The notes under the pieces were generated by a model. That model made no database searches and was not told the DNA's origin. It was given only the letters and a program-made list of their open reading frames with translations. Positions 7,245 to 17,176 of a DNA stretch of 64,000 nt are shown here, piece after piece (position 1 is the stretch's first letter; each line of letters begins with the position of its first letter). The translations under genes were made by a program, and so were the position numbers. This DNA is from Aequorivita iocasae (GTDB lineage Bacteria; Bacteroidota; Bacteroidia; Flavobacteriales; Flavobacteriaceae). The DNA lies in NCBI RefSeq assembly GCF_016757735.1, contig NZ_CP068439.1, positions 2,542,001 through 2,606,000 on the forward strand. Reading direction: 5' to 3'.

Positions 7245-7637
7245 TTATTTTTTTTTGTTCAGTAATATTCTAATTTTTTCTTTTTCACTTTCTAGTAGTC
7301 TCTCATATAATTCTACTACTTTATCAATAGGGCTGAAAACTTGATGGATTCCGTGCCCATTTTCTTGAATAGTTGAATTTTCTATTTTATTATTTATATA
7401 ATAAACAGCTAAGCTTTCGTCAAAATTTTTGATAGCTTCAGATGGAACATTTAATATTTCGGCTATTTGGTTTAATATGTTATCATCAACAATTGCTGCA
7501 TTTTCAATATTGGAAAATTCAGCTTGGGAAATACCCAATTCATTTGCCAATGTTTCTTGCTTAACACCTCGAAGTTTTCTTACATGGGCAATTTTCTGGC
7601 CAGTATGCATTGTTTGATTCTTTATAGATGCTTCCAT
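7245..7637 (-). CDS. XRE-family helix-turn-helix regulator, tandem paralogue
   Basis: The start is placed at the ATG at 7637 (MEASIKNQTMHTGQKIAHVRK), because the longer open frame adds only a hydrophobic stretch unlike the family. The product has 130 residues. It contains an HTH_3 domain (RKLRGVKQETLANELGISQAEFSNIEN), an Asn-rich linker and a C-terminal helix (VVELYERLLESEKEKIRILL). It matches the preceding paralogue domain by domain, with 36 bases between the genes. This points to an old tandem duplication and possible heterodimers. Confidence 0.82.
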   Translation of the reverse strand: MEASIKNQTMHTGQKIAHVRKLRGVKQETLANELGISQAEFSNIENAAIVDDNILNQIAEILNVPSEAIKNFDESLAVYYINNKIENSTIQENGHGIHQVFSPIDKVVELYERLLESEKEKIRILLNKKK

Positions 7638-7889
7638 GAGTTTTAATATTTGAGTAAATTTAATAAAAGTCAACCTAATAATTATAAAAATCAACCAAAA
7701 TTATTTTTTATCTATTTACATTTTTAATTAATTGCGGTCGAAAGGGTTAGCCAACTAAAGAAAATCTATCACTTTTTTGCTTTTCTATGTTAATCCTTTA
7801 AACAAAAAAAGACCCACCCCGAAGGTTATGAAGCTGTGGGGGCAGGCCAGTAGTTAAATGAATGTATAACAATTAACCAATGCAAAATT

Positions 7890-10800
7890 ATGAATAAAAA
7901 TTACACTGGCAGTTATTGCCTTGCATTTAGATTTTTCTTATTTTTAAGTTTCTCCACGACATTGCCTGCCTTTGCGCAGGATTACTCCCCTCCCTTGATA
8001 ACGGGCCAAGTAACAGATGCCAACGGCCCGTTAGCTGGGGCCAACGTCCTCATAAAAGGGGCGGCCCAAGGCGCCATTACTGACATTGAGGGCCACTACA
8101 GCCTGAGGGCAACTGCTACCGATACCTTACTCTTTACTTATCTGGGCTATGTGCCCAAAACGGAAGCCGTAAATGGCCGTAGCATTATTAATGTGGTATT
8201 ACAGGAGGATGCCCTGGCTCTGGACGCGGTGGTTATTAATGCTGGGTATTATAAGGTTTCCGATAGGGAGAAAACAGGAAGTATCGCTCGCATTACCGCT
8301 GCCGAAATTGAGAACCAGCCCGTCTCCAATCCCCTGGCCGCTATGCAGGGTAGGATGGCAGGGGTGAACATTGTGCAGAACACTGGCGTGCCGGGCGGTG
8401 GGTTTTCGGTGCGCATCCGTGGGCGTAACAGCATTCGTGCAGATGGGAGTGAACCCCTTTATATTGTGGATGGGGTGCCGTATCCTTCGCAGTCGTTGGG
8501 TATGGGTTCAATATCTTTAGTAATGGGTGGGCCACAAAGTCCGTTGAATGGGATTAGCCCTACCGATATCGAAAGTATTGAAGTATTAAAAGATGCCGAT
8601 GCCACGGCCATCTATGGTTCAAGGGGGGCAAATGGGGTTGTTCTCATTACAACCAAAAGGGGAAAAACAGGAAAGACAGAATTTACCTTTAGCGCAGAAA
8701 GTGGTCTGGGTAGAGTGGCTCGAACTCAGCGTTATTTGAGCACTGACGAATATCTGGCCTTAAGGAAAGAAGCTTTTGCAAATGATGGGATCAGTGAATA
8801 TCCTGCCTTTGAATATGACATAAACGGTACATGGGAACAAGATCGCTATACTGACTGGCAAAAAGAACTTTATGGCGGTACAGCCTATTACTCACGGACA
8901 CAAGCGGCCTTTACGGGTGGTAATGTAGAGACACGCTTTTTATTGCGTGGAAGCCACCAAAAAGAAACTACGGTTTTTCCTGGAGATTTTGACTATATAA
9001 AAAATGCAGTTTTGGGCACTGTATCGCATACCAGTAAGGACGATAAATTTTCAATTCGATTTACGGGTAATTATGTCACAGATAACAATGACCAACCCAC
9101 TACCTCATTTGTTTTCCAAGGTAAGACCTTAGCTCCAAACGCTCCTGCACTTTACGATGAAGATGGGGAATTGAATTGGGAGAACGGAACCTTTAGTAAT
9201 CCATTGGCGTTATTGAATGCCGAATATCTTTCAAAAACTTCCAATCTAACGGGCAGTGGATATTTGGAATATAAAATATTCAGCCATTTTTCCCTAAAAG
9301 CAAATCTGGGTTATAACGAAATGCATCTAGAGGAAAGCAGGACTTCTCCGAATACGGTTTACGATCCCGCCTTTGGTTTGGACAGTAGTTTTTCCTCTAT
9401 TACCATTAATAACGGAAGACGTAGTTCGTGGATTGTGGAGCCACAATTGGAATATGGGAATTCTTTTGGAAAGCTAAAACTAAATCTCCTATTGGGTACT
9501 ACTTTTCAAGAGGAGTCTTCAAAAAACACACTTACCACAGCAAGTGGTTTTACTACCAATAACCTCATATACGACCCTTCCTCCGCCTCCTTTATTTCTA
9601 TAGATTCCAATTCCGATGAGGAATATCGGTACAATGCAGCTTTCGGCCGTCTCAATTTAAATTGGGACAAAAAATACATTTTAAATTTTACAGGAAGAAG
9701 GGATGGCTCCAGCCGATTTGGGGCTGGAAGACAGTTTGCAAATTTTGGTGCAATAGGTGCTGCCTGGCTTTTTGGAGAGGAAGATTTTATCAAGGAAGGT
9801 ATTGAATTTCTTAGTTACGGTAAGCTACGCGGCAGTTATGGAAGTAGCGGGAATGACCAAATTGGCAACTATCAATATCTTGATACCTATGTGGGCAGTG
9901 GGCTCAGCTACCAAGGAATCCCTGGGCTACAACCCTCACAACTATATAACCCCAACTTTGGGTGGGAAAGCAACAGAAAAATGGAAATGGCTTTGGAGCT
10001 AGGATTTCTCAAGGACAAAATCCTTTTTACTGCCGCATACTACCGCAACCGTTCCTCGAACCAATTGGTAGGAATACCACTGCCAGGCACTACGGGTTTC
10101 CCTTCCCTAAATGGAAATCTTGATGCTACGGTTGAAAATACTGGCTATGAGTTTGAAATGAACACCATAAATATTGAAAGTACCCAACTACAGTGGACCA
10201 CGGGAATTAACTTAACTATACCCCGCAATAAGCTTATCTCGTTTACAGGACTTTCCGAATCTACCTATGCCAATCAATATGTGGTGGGGGAGCCATTGGA
10301 TATTGAGCTATTGTACAATTATTTGGGTGTAGATGCCGAGACGGGTCTTCACACCTTTCAGGATTATGATGGGGATGGACAGATAACAGCACCCAACGAT
10401 CTTAAGAAGTCGGTTTACCGAGGAGTTGATTATTTTGGTGGGCTTTCAAATACCCTCAGTTATAAAGGTATTTCACTGGACGTGCTGCTACAGTTTGTAA
10501 AACAGGCCGGATGGACCTATGCATATACCAATGGCCTACCGGGTACACGCACAAATCAGCCAATAGCTATTTTAGACCATTGGCAAAATCCAGGCGATTC
10601 TTCCACCAACCAACTTCTTACGGCTGGCTATAATGACGAGGCTGCCATAGCCTATGGCCGTTACCAAAACAGCAGTACCGTGATTGGGGATGCCTCTTAT
10701 ATTCGACTTAAAAACCTTTCCCTTTCATATCAAATACCCAAAAATAGTCTTGGGTTGGACTGCAGGGTGTACGCATTGGGGCAGAACCTATTTACCGTTA

Positions 10801-10892
10801 CAGATTTTGAAGGGGCAGATCCGGAAAGTAGAAATGTAGAGCAGTTGCCGCCCTTGCGGATGATAAGCATTGGAACAGAACTAAAATTTTAA
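7890..10892 (+). CDS. SusC/RagA-family TonB-linked outer-membrane protein
   Basis: The product has 1000 residues. A signal peptide (about 1-30) ends near PAFAQ. It is followed by a carboxypeptidase D-like domain (about 37-112, ITGQVTDANGPLAGANVLIKG), the SusC signature SDREKTGSIA, and a TonB plug (about 125-240) with SVRIRGRNSI and EPLYIVDGVPYP. A long beta-barrel ends in Phe. These proteins form outer-membrane import channels lidded by SusD lipoproteins. The SusD partner and an S9 peptidase follow directly, and no glycoside hydrolase is present, so peptide uptake is a better guess than glycan uptake. Confidence 0.93.
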   Translation: MNKNYTGSYCLAFRFFLFLSFSTTLPAFAQDYSPPLITGQVTDANGPLAGANVLIKGAAQGAITDIEGHYSLRATATDTLLFTYLGYVPKTEAVNGRSIINVVLQEDALALDAVVINAGYYKVSDREKTGSIARITAAEIENQPVSNPLAAMQGRMAGVNIVQNTGVPGGGFSVRIRGRNSIRADGSEPLYIVDGVPYPSQSLGMGSISLVMGGPQSPLNGISPTDIESIEVLKDADATAIYGSRGANGVVLITTKRGKTGKTEFTFSAESGLGRVARTQRYLSTDEYLALRKEAFANDGISEYPAFEYDINGTWEQDRYTDWQKELYGGTAYYSRTQAAFTGGNVETRFLLRGSHQKETTVFPGDFDYIKNAVLGTVSHTSKDDKFSIRFTGNYVTDNNDQPTTSFVFQGKTLAPNAPALYDEDGELNWENGTFSNPLALLNAEYLSKTSNLTGSGYLEYKIFSHFSLKANLGYNEMHLEESRTSPNTVYDPAFGLDSSFSSITINNGRRSSWIVEPQLEYGNSFGKLKLNLLLGTTFQEESSKNTLTTASGFTTNNLIYDPSSASFISIDSNSDEEYRYNAAFGRLNLNWDKKYILNFTGRRDGSSRFGAGRQFANFGAIGAAWLFGEEDFIKEGIEFLSYGKLRGSYGSSGNDQIGNYQYLDTYVGSGLSYQGIPGLQPSQLYNPNFGWESNRKMEMALELGFLKDKILFTAAYYRNRSSNQLVGIPLPGTTGFPSLNGNLDATVENTGYEFEMNTINIESTQLQWTTGINLTIPRNKLISFTGLSESTYANQYVVGEPLDIELLYNYLGVDAETGLHTFQDYDGDGQITAPNDLKKSVYRGVDYFGGLSNTLSYKGISLDVLLQFVKQAGWTYAYTNGLPGTRTNQPIAILDHWQNPGDSSTNQLLTAGYNDEAAIAYGRYQNSSTVIGDASYIRLKNLSLSYQIPKNSLGLDCRVYALGQNLFTVTDFEGADPESRNVEQLPPLRMISIGTELKF

Positions 10893-10902
10893 ATCATTGA
10901 TT

Positions 10903-12294
10903 ATGAAAACAACACACATATTAATTAAACAGCACTTTTTCCATATTATTTCTCTTGTAGTAGTCTCTTGTCTACTATCCTGCCAGGAATTTGTAGAGGT
11001 GGACACCCCAAATTACCTCTTGTCTGGAGAAAATGTATTTACAGATAAGCAAACAGTAGAAGCGGCCATGATTGGGATATATGGACAATTGAGGTCAAAT
11101 CTTTTGCTTACGGGCGGTTCGAAGGGGATGAGCAATTTGTTGGGGAATTATGCAGACGAAATTGATTTTTACGGTGACATAGGACTCGCCGAGGATGTAT
11201 TTTATAAAAATAATCTTTTGGCTTCAAATGCAACGGTAGCAGAAATATGGAATGGCTGCTACAGCCAAATTTACGCAACCAATGCCATTATTGAAGGGGT
11301 AGCAGGTTCTGCCTATTTTTCGGATGAGGAAATCAGGCAATATTCTGGGGAAGCAAAATTCTTACGGGCCTTAATTCATTTTTATCTATATAACCTCTAT
11401 GGAGATGTTCCCTATATAACCACAACTAATTATATCGAAAACCAGTCGGTAAAGAGGGATGATAGGGAGACGGTATACACCAATTTAATCTCTGATTTAA
11501 TATATGCAAAAGAAAATTTGCCCGATGCAGATACTAGTGGTGAGCACGTTAGGGCGAATGCCCGCACGGCAAGGGCATTGTTGGCACGTGTATATTTATA
11601 CAACAAAGAATGGTCACAGGCTGAAGCTATGGCATCTTCCGTAATTGTGGATTCCCAATGGCAGACCAATCTGGAAAATGTATTTTTAAAGGAAAGCCCT
11701 TCCATTTTATTACAGTTAATGCCAGAGTTTGAGGGCATGAATACCTTGGAGGCAGAGACTTTTATCTTTGAAACTGCTCCACCCCCCACTAGGGCATTGT
11801 CAAACGGACTGATAAATTCATTTGAAGCTGGTGACCTGCGAAAGACAATGTGGATAGGGGAAGTCTCCGATGGGAATCAATCTTATTATTACCCCTATAA
11901 ATACAAGCATCGCTCAGGGGAGGGAGGCAATGCGGAATATTCCGTTATTCTTAGGTTGGCAGAGCAATACTTAATTAGAGCCGAAGCCCGCGCAAAAATG
12001 GGAGATATTGCTGGAGCTCAGGCAGATATTAACAAAATCAGAACTCGAGCTGGACTAGAGAATTCCACTGCCACCTCCGAAAATGAATTACTGGCAGCGA
12101 TACTACAGGAGCGAAGGGTGGAATTGTTTACCGAACATGGACATCGATTTTTTGATCTAAAGCGTACCGAAAACCTTGATGTTTTTTTGGTCCCCATTAA
12201 ACCGGGATGGAATAGTACTGACGGCTTATTTCCCCTTCCCGAAAAGGAACTGCTTACGAATCCGAACCTTCAACCCCAAAATCCTGGATATTAA
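10903..12294 (+). CDS. SusD/RagB-family surface lipoprotein
   Basis: The start is placed at the ATG at 10903, ten bases after the SusC stop; a TTG six bases earlier is in frame but less likely. The product has 463 residues. A lipoprotein signal peptide with lipobox LLSC sits near residues 23-26. The SusD-like alpha-helical body follows, with AKFLRALIHFYLYNLYGDVPY, LQERRVELFTEHGHRFFDLKR and the end FPLPEKELLTNPNLQPQNPGY, all hallmarks of the RagB/SusD family. It binds substrate over the SusC channel. The next gene starts two bases after its stop. Confidence 0.93.
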   Translation: MKTTHILIKQHFFHIISLVVVSCLLSCQEFVEVDTPNYLLSGENVFTDKQTVEAAMIGIYGQLRSNLLLTGGSKGMSNLLGNYADEIDFYGDIGLAEDVFYKNNLLASNATVAEIWNGCYSQIYATNAIIEGVAGSAYFSDEEIRQYSGEAKFLRALIHFYLYNLYGDVPYITTTNYIENQSVKRDDRETVYTNLISDLIYAKENLPDADTSGEHVRANARTARALLARVYLYNKEWSQAEAMASSVIVDSQWQTNLENVFLKESPSILLQLMPEFEGMNTLEAETFIFETAPPPTRALSNGLINSFEAGDLRKTMWIGEVSDGNQSYYYPYKYKHRSGEGGNAEYSVILRLAEQYLIRAEARAKMGDIAGAQADINKIRTRAGLENSTATSENELLAAILQERRVELFTEHGHRFFDLKRTENLDVFLVPIKPGWNSTDGLFPLPEKELLTNPNLQPQNPGY

Positions 12295-12295
12295 C

Positions 12296-14938
12296 ATGAA
12301 TTTCTTGAAGATTCACAAATTACTTTGGATTAGCATACAAGGAGTAATTTTTTTCCTTCTTTTCTGTCCGGCTTGTGCTCTTTGGGGGCAAGCCACAGAG
12401 AAGATGGATCTTACTCCAAAGGACTACCACCTATGGCACTATTTATTGGATCCAAAAATTTCCGATAATGGTAATTGGGCCTCATATTTACTACATTATC
12501 AGAATGCCGAAGATACTTTGGTACTGCAGCATATCTCCAATAAAAAACGTTATGCATTTCCAAATGGGAGCGAACCTCGTTTTCTTGGGGATAGATGGTT
12601 TGTCTATAAAACCGCAAACACCCTCGAAATTTTTGATTTGGAAATCCATTCCAAACAACAAGTTCCTAATATCATAACCTATAAAGTATCACCCAATAAT
12701 GAATATCTGTTTGCCTTATCGGAAAAAATAGCAAATGAAAAGAGAGAAAAAAGACTTGAAATCTTGAAACTTGGGTCGGGAAATAAACGTAGTATAAAGA
12801 ATGTCCAGGATTTTATCCCTAATGAAAATGGGAATTTATTGGCCCTAATGGTTAAAGAGGACAATTCGTGGAGTTTAAAAGTAGTAGAGGTACACAATAA
12901 TAAAATTTTTCCTATTACCATATATAACACTCATAATCCGATAAGTAATATAGTTTGGAGTCCGAAAAATCAAATTGCTTTTTTTGAAAAAAGTGGTAGG
13001 GAAGGGAGTAAAAGAATTCTTTGGCTTAACAGTGTGAAACGGAAATTGGATCCAAAAGTATTTGATATAAAGAACAGGTTAGATATTGACAGTACCTTGC
13101 AGGTTTACGATAATCCACTGGCGTCCTTGAGCTTTTCTGAGGACGGAAACAAGCTTTTTTTCCAGCTTAAACAACGTAAGGACACAAGAAGTGTGGATAA
13201 TCACGGCTCCAGCGTACAAGTATGGAATGCAAAGGATAAATTAATTTATCCGGTTCATGAAGGAAATAAAGGGTTTTTTGAAAATCCTGCATTTACCATG
13301 TGTTGGAATCTTGGAACCGACACTACCTTCCCCTTGGGCGATGACCAAAGCTCTAAGGCAATATTGATTAAAGGCTCAAACTATGTATATACCCATAGTA
13401 TATTGGATGATATGATTGCCCACGATGAGAGTCGGGCCCCTACGCCCATATATGTGTATAACTTGATAGATGGCAGCAAACGTTTCGTGATGTGGCGAAA
13501 GCCTTATATGCCTATTAAGGTTTCCCCGTCAGGAAGAAACCTCATTTATTTTGACGAAAGTAATTGGTGGATCTATAATGCCAAAAATGACCAGCACACA
13601 AATATTACAAAAAACATTTCAAGTATATTTAAGAATATGGAATACGATTGGTCGGGTGTTAAACCTCCATATGGCCTTTTGGGATTTACTAATGATGAGA
13701 ATAAAATTATAATTTATGATAAATATGATCTTTGGGAGATTTCTCTCAATGGAGCTACAGCCCAGAGACTTACTCGGGGAAAGGAGAATAATAGAATATT
13801 TAGATTTGTAAAGAGCGGGGAATATATAGCTAACGGTAATGGCTATTTAGTACCGAGAGTTGATTTAAAAAAGGGAATTATCTTAAAAGGGGAAACATGG
13901 AATGGAGATACCGGATATTATAGTCTATCGGACGGCGGTATAACGAAAGTAATAGTCGAAGCAGACGCTAAAGTGGATTGGTTACAGAAAGCAAAAAACA
14001 AGGATACCTATCTTTATACCATCGAAAAGTTTGATATGCCTCCAAAGTTAATGTTGGTGAGTACATCCCACCAAGCGGTCGAACTCTTTCGTAGCAATCC
14101 CCAGCACGAAAAATATAAATGGGGGAAAGCTGAACTTGTGAAATATTCAACTGAAAAAAAAGATAACTTAAAGGGTGCATTGTTCTATCCTGCGGATTTT
14201 AATCCCCAAAAAATGTATCCAATGGTTGTATTTATCTATGATAAAATGAGCGGAACATTAAATAAATATGAAAACCCTACTCTTTATACAGCGGCCGACA
14301 TCAATATTACCAATTTCACCTCAAGAGGCTATTTTGTCTTTTGTCCAGACATCCAGTATATAAATAATGAGGTTGGTAAATCGGCCCTCGAATGTGTAGA
14401 GGCTGGGGTATCTGCTGTTTTAAATATAGCTCCCATCTCTCCATTAAAGATCGGATTGTTTGGCCATTCATTTGGTGGCTATGAAACTTCTTATATTATA
14501 GGGAATTCAAAAATGTTCGCCGCAGCAATTAGTGAATCGGGAATACACGATGTAAAATGTTTTTACTTTTCGATGGCTTGGTTATGGAATCTGCCACAAT
14601 ATGCCCGATTTCTAAATTCCCAGCAAAGATATTCGATTCCTTATTTTGAAAATCCATTTATATATGAGGAAAATTCGCCAATCAATTATGTCGCATCAAT
14701 ACGTACTCCCCTTCTGACCATCACCGGAGGCACGGATACTAATGTAAATTGGGAACAATCCGTACAAATGTATAACGCAATGAGGTTATTGGGTAAGGAA
14801 CATATAATGCTAATTTATCCTGATGAAGGTCATGATTTTTTTGGGTTGGAAAATCAAATTGATATGACCTACAAGCGCTGGCAATGGTTTGATCATTATT
14901 TAAAGGATGAGCCTCCACTGCAATGGATGCTTCCTTAA
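12296..14938 (+). CDS. S9-family (prolyl oligopeptidase-type) exported serine peptidase
   Basis: The start is the ATG at 12296, right after the SusD stop. The product has 880 residues. A signal peptide (about 1-35) is followed by a long WD40-like beta-propeller region without catalytic motifs. The C-terminal alpha/beta hydrolase has nucleophile GHSFGG (Ser725), Asp814 in GGTDTNVNW and His846 in PDEGHDFFG, the full S9 triad. The propeller normally limits access to short peptides. Lying in one operon with SusC/SusD, it probably trims peptides taken up or presented by that channel. The substrate is unknown. Confidence 0.88.
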   Translation: MNFLKIHKLLWISIQGVIFFLLFCPACALWGQATEKMDLTPKDYHLWHYLLDPKISDNGNWASYLLHYQNAEDTLVLQHISNKKRYAFPNGSEPRFLGDRWFVYKTANTLEIFDLEIHSKQQVPNIITYKVSPNNEYLFALSEKIANEKREKRLEILKLGSGNKRSIKNVQDFIPNENGNLLALMVKEDNSWSLKVVEVHNNKIFPITIYNTHNPISNIVWSPKNQIAFFEKSGREGSKRILWLNSVKRKLDPKVFDIKNRLDIDSTLQVYDNPLASLSFSEDGNKLFFQLKQRKDTRSVDNHGSSVQVWNAKDKLIYPVHEGNKGFFENPAFTMCWNLGTDTTFPLGDDQSSKAILIKGSNYVYTHSILDDMIAHDESRAPTPIYVYNLIDGSKRFVMWRKPYMPIKVSPSGRNLIYFDESNWWIYNAKNDQHTNITKNISSIFKNMEYDWSGVKPPYGLLGFTNDENKIIIYDKYDLWEISLNGATAQRLTRGKENNRIFRFVKSGEYIANGNGYLVPRVDLKKGIILKGETWNGDTGYYSLSDGGITKVIVEADAKVDWLQKAKNKDTYLYTIEKFDMPPKLMLVSTSHQAVELFRSNPQHEKYKWGKAELVKYSTEKKDNLKGALFYPADFNPQKMYPMVVFIYDKMSGTLNKYENPTLYTAADINITNFTSRGYFVFCPDIQYINNEVGKSALECVEAGVSAVLNIAPISPLKIGLFGHSFGGYETSYIIGNSKMFAAAISESGIHDVKCFYFSMAWLWNLPQYARFLNSQQRYSIPYFENPFIYEENSPINYVASIRTPLLTITGGTDTNVNWEQSVQMYNAMRLLGKEHIMLIYPDEGHDFFGLENQIDMTYKRWQWFDHYLKDEPPLQWMLP

Positions 14939-14946
14939 CCATAAAA

Positions 14947-14972
14947 AAAGGCTGAATAATCAGCCTTTCTTT
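14947..14972. terminator. Bidirectional terminator hairpin
   Basis: AAAGGCTGA (14947-14955) and TCAGCCTTT (14960-14968) form a perfect 9-bp stem with an ATAA loop. There is an A run on the left and T-rich sequence on the right. It sits between the convergent S9 peptidase and DUF6520 genes. Confidence 0.8.
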
Positions 14973-14989
14973 AACAATACGAAAATATA

Positions 14990-15244
14990 TCAAGGTTTAA
15001 ATCGTATCTCGTTGCATGCAGTATGCATGCTATTCCAACCAAATGCTTGTTGTAGCGATGCATTTCTACATACTGGCCCTCCTGTTAAAGAACAGTCTAC
15101 AGAAACTTTACAAGGCAACGGGGCATCAATATACCCCGTTGGGTCTGCATTGACATTTTCCATTGAATTACTGGCGAATGCACCGGCAATAGCAATGGCA
15201 AAAACTGCGAGTGGCAATAGCCACTTTTTTCGAAAATTTTTCAT
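14990..15244 (-). CDS. DUF6520-type small exported protein with four cysteines
   Basis: The product has 84 residues. A classic signal peptide (KKWLLPLAVFAIAIAGAFAS, about 6-25) is followed by a short mature domain with Cys45, Cys51, Cys59 and Cys77 (PLPCKVSVDC, GGPVCRN, HTACNEIRF). The N-terminus and size match the flavobacterial DUF6520 family, known only as small exported proteins. It lies 78 bases downstream of a MauE-like redox membrane protein on the same strand, so two disulfides made or exchanged by that protein are a natural hypothesis. It is not a recognised toxin or bacteriocin, but the layout is compatible with a secreted peptide. Confidence 0.75.
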   Translation of the reverse strand: MKNFRKKWLLPLAVFAIAIAGAFASNSMENVNADPTGYIDAPLPCKVSVDCSLTGGPVCRNASLQQAFGWNSMHTACNEIRFKP

Positions 15245-15322
15245 TGTATAAAAATTTTAATTAATAATATGCCTACTCTTTTTTACAGGTTTTCAGCTTC
15301 TCCTGACTTCGCGCTAAGTATT

Positions 15323-16804
15323 TTATTTTAAAAAGTTATCTTTGAAAGTAAACCTATATAACTTAGTATCTATAAGGGCGTATAGATTGTGGCCATACAT
15401 CGAAATGGAGAGTAGCTTCTCCTTTGGATTGTGATACAGGTAAAAACTGAATTCATAGGTATTTGAGCTAATATTATATACATCAATTATTCCCGCAGCA
15501 ATACCTTCAGGCTCGTACTTTCCTAAACGATCCGATTGAATAAGCAGATAATTGCCAAAACTACTTGATAGACCATTTACTCTTATTGATTTACCACTTA
15601 AGCGCCTTTCATGTGAAGATTCCAGCTCATCTATAAATATTTGTGGCTTTTCTATAGTGTCAATTGTTTTTTGTGTTTTAATTCCCTTAAGATCAAGTGA
15701 GGAAACGAGATATTTATTCTTATAATAGTAGGTGTAAATAACTTTATTGCTTTGCCTATTGAAGTGTAATTGTCCATCACGATCAAAATAACCATCTATA
15801 TTACCTTCCAATATATTTGGGAACAATTCTATTTTTGGAACGGAATCTAATCTAATGGTGCCTAACAGATTATTCCCGGTTTCACTACTAATAGTTCGGA
15901 TAACAAGATTTTTGGTATCCATTGGTTCAGCAAAATTGAAATAGGCCCTCGGGTAGAAAGTCTTGGTTACATTCCAATCGCTAATTTTACCTACATGAAT
16001 AATTGGGACTGTTCCATCAAAAAGAAAAAAGATGCTATCAATAATTCGAACCCGTGGCATTTTGTATTGAACTTTGCTTTTTGGCAACTGTATTCTAAAA
16101 TTTGTTGTATCCTTTAAATCAAAGGATATGCGAGTTACTTGTTTGGGAGCAGTATAATTGCCCAAATAAAGATTGTTTGCGTCACTCCCCCCAAAATAAT
16201 AGGAATTGTAATTAAGTTCAACAGTATCCTTAGGTACTATTGGGTGATGCGGATATCGCCTTATAAAGGCGTTGTTTCTATGAATTTTTTTCTCGGAAAA
16301 AGCAAACAATATGGCCACGATACTTATCCCAATAATAGCAAGGGCAGCCAGCAAAAGCAGGGTCTTTTTTGCGGGATATCTGTTTGCAAAAAAGACCGCC
16401 ACTGCTGCCAGAATCATGAAAAATATATTGAAAAAAATATGCTGTGTCCAGCTGAGTTTTTCTAATACTCCACCGCAGGAGCAGGGCACAAAGTCAGAGA
16501 AATTAAGGATGATAAAAATATAGGCCGTAAACATCACCATCAGTGTAAAACTGGCGTAGAGGGCAATGGTTCTAAAGCGTTCTATAATTAATAAACAAGC
16601 AATAAGAATCTCTATTCCCGGCACGGCCCAGGCAATAAAACCTGCGTATGCACTTAGTAATGGCGATTGTGCCAATTGCACAGTGAAGGTTTCAAAGTCA
16701 AGGAGCTTGCTAACTGCGGCGTAGAGGAATAGGAATACAAATAGATAGCTGCCCACATCTATGAAAGTGTTTTTAAAATATGATTTTTTAATTAGATGCC
16801 ACAT
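15323..16804 (-). CDS. MauE/DoxX-like redox membrane protein with C-terminal periplasmic domain
   Basis: The product has 493 residues. The first 165 or so hold four to five membrane segments of the MauE/DoxX type, with the paired cysteines FVPCSCGG (Cys108, Cys110) followed by LEKLSWTQH, the usual redox motif. Residues from about 195 to 490 form a soluble region of repeated beta-strand-like segments, possibly a propeller, expected outside the membrane. MauE-like proteins pass electrons for disulfide exchange of exported partners. The four-cysteine DUF6520 protein lies directly downstream. Upstream is a remnant of a LuxR-like regulator; a second, broken mauE copy sits at 29076-29228. Confidence 0.8.
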   Translation of the reverse strand: MWHLIKKSYFKNTFIDVGSYLFVFLFLYAAVSKLLDFETFTVQLAQSPLLSAYAGFIAWAVPGIEILIACLLIIERFRTIALYASFTLMVMFTAYIFIILNFSDFVPCSCGGVLEKLSWTQHIFFNIFFMILAAVAVFFANRYPAKKTLLLLAALAIIGISIVAILFAFSEKKIHRNNAFIRRYPHHPIVPKDTVELNYNSYYFGGSDANNLYLGNYTAPKQVTRISFDLKDTTNFRIQLPKSKVQYKMPRVRIIDSIFFLFDGTVPIIHVGKISDWNVTKTFYPRAYFNFAEPMDTKNLVIRTISSETGNNLLGTIRLDSVPKIELFPNILEGNIDGYFDRDGQLHFNRQSNKVIYTYYYKNKYLVSSLDLKGIKTQKTIDTIEKPQIFIDELESSHERRLSGKSIRVNGLSSSFGNYLLIQSDRLGKYEPEGIAAGIIDVYNISSNTYEFSFYLYHNPKEKLLSISMYGHNLYALIDTKLYRFTFKDNFLK

Positions 16805-16895
16805 AAGATTGTGTTAAGTGCATTATTGAAGGTTTGTTAAAATTAGGGGGTGGGAACTAATGTAGAATTATAAAAAGGGCCCATAATTGAGCAAA

Positions 16896-16916
16896 AAGAG
16901 CCCAAAATTGGCTCTT
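16896..16916 (-). terminator. Terminator hairpin between regulator remnant and mauE
   Basis: AAGAGCC (16896-16902) and GGCTCTT (16910-16916) form a 7-bp stem. On the minus strand a T run follows. The same structure lies at 29322-29338 in the duplicated copy. Confidence 0.55.
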
Positions 16917-16978
16917 AAGTTTTTGAATATTTCATTAATGCCAAAGTTTATGGTAGCGGTATTTAGGAGCTGCCGTTC

Positions 16979-17131
16979 TTAAACAAAACGTTCTTGTTGT
17001 GCTCTTATAACCAATTCGTTATCGGGAAGGCCTTCAACTTTAAAGAATTCCTTCATTTTGGTCCGCCTTCTTTGAATGGTAGTGCGGGAAATAAATAGTT
17101 TTTTCGGTATTTTATTTAAGGGGGTGCCCTT
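16979..17131 (-). pseudogene. 3' remnant of a LuxR-like regulator (paralogue of 29403-30080)
   Basis: About 50 codons in one clean frame encode GTPLNKIPKKLFISRTTI, RRRTKMKEFFKVEGLPD and ending RAQQERFV. This is nearly identical to the last 50 residues of the intact regulator at 29403-30080. Homology stops abruptly at about 17131, where the intact gene continues. Only the DNA-binding recognition helix and tail are left. The surrounding intergenic DNA and the start of mauE also match the other locus, so this is a segmental duplicate rather than a small gene. Confidence 0.85.
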
Positions 17132-17176
17132 TAGTGTTTTTATATAAATGGGAATAGGGTATTTCTCAAATAGGGA

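Noticed and set aside
10897-10902. TTG start for the SusD gene
   Set aside because: The ATG six bases later gives a normal lipoprotein signal peptide.
12176-12295. Upstream extension of the S9 peptidase frame into susD
   Set aside because: It would overlap the end of susD by 119 bases; the ATG at 12296 starts a proper signal peptide.
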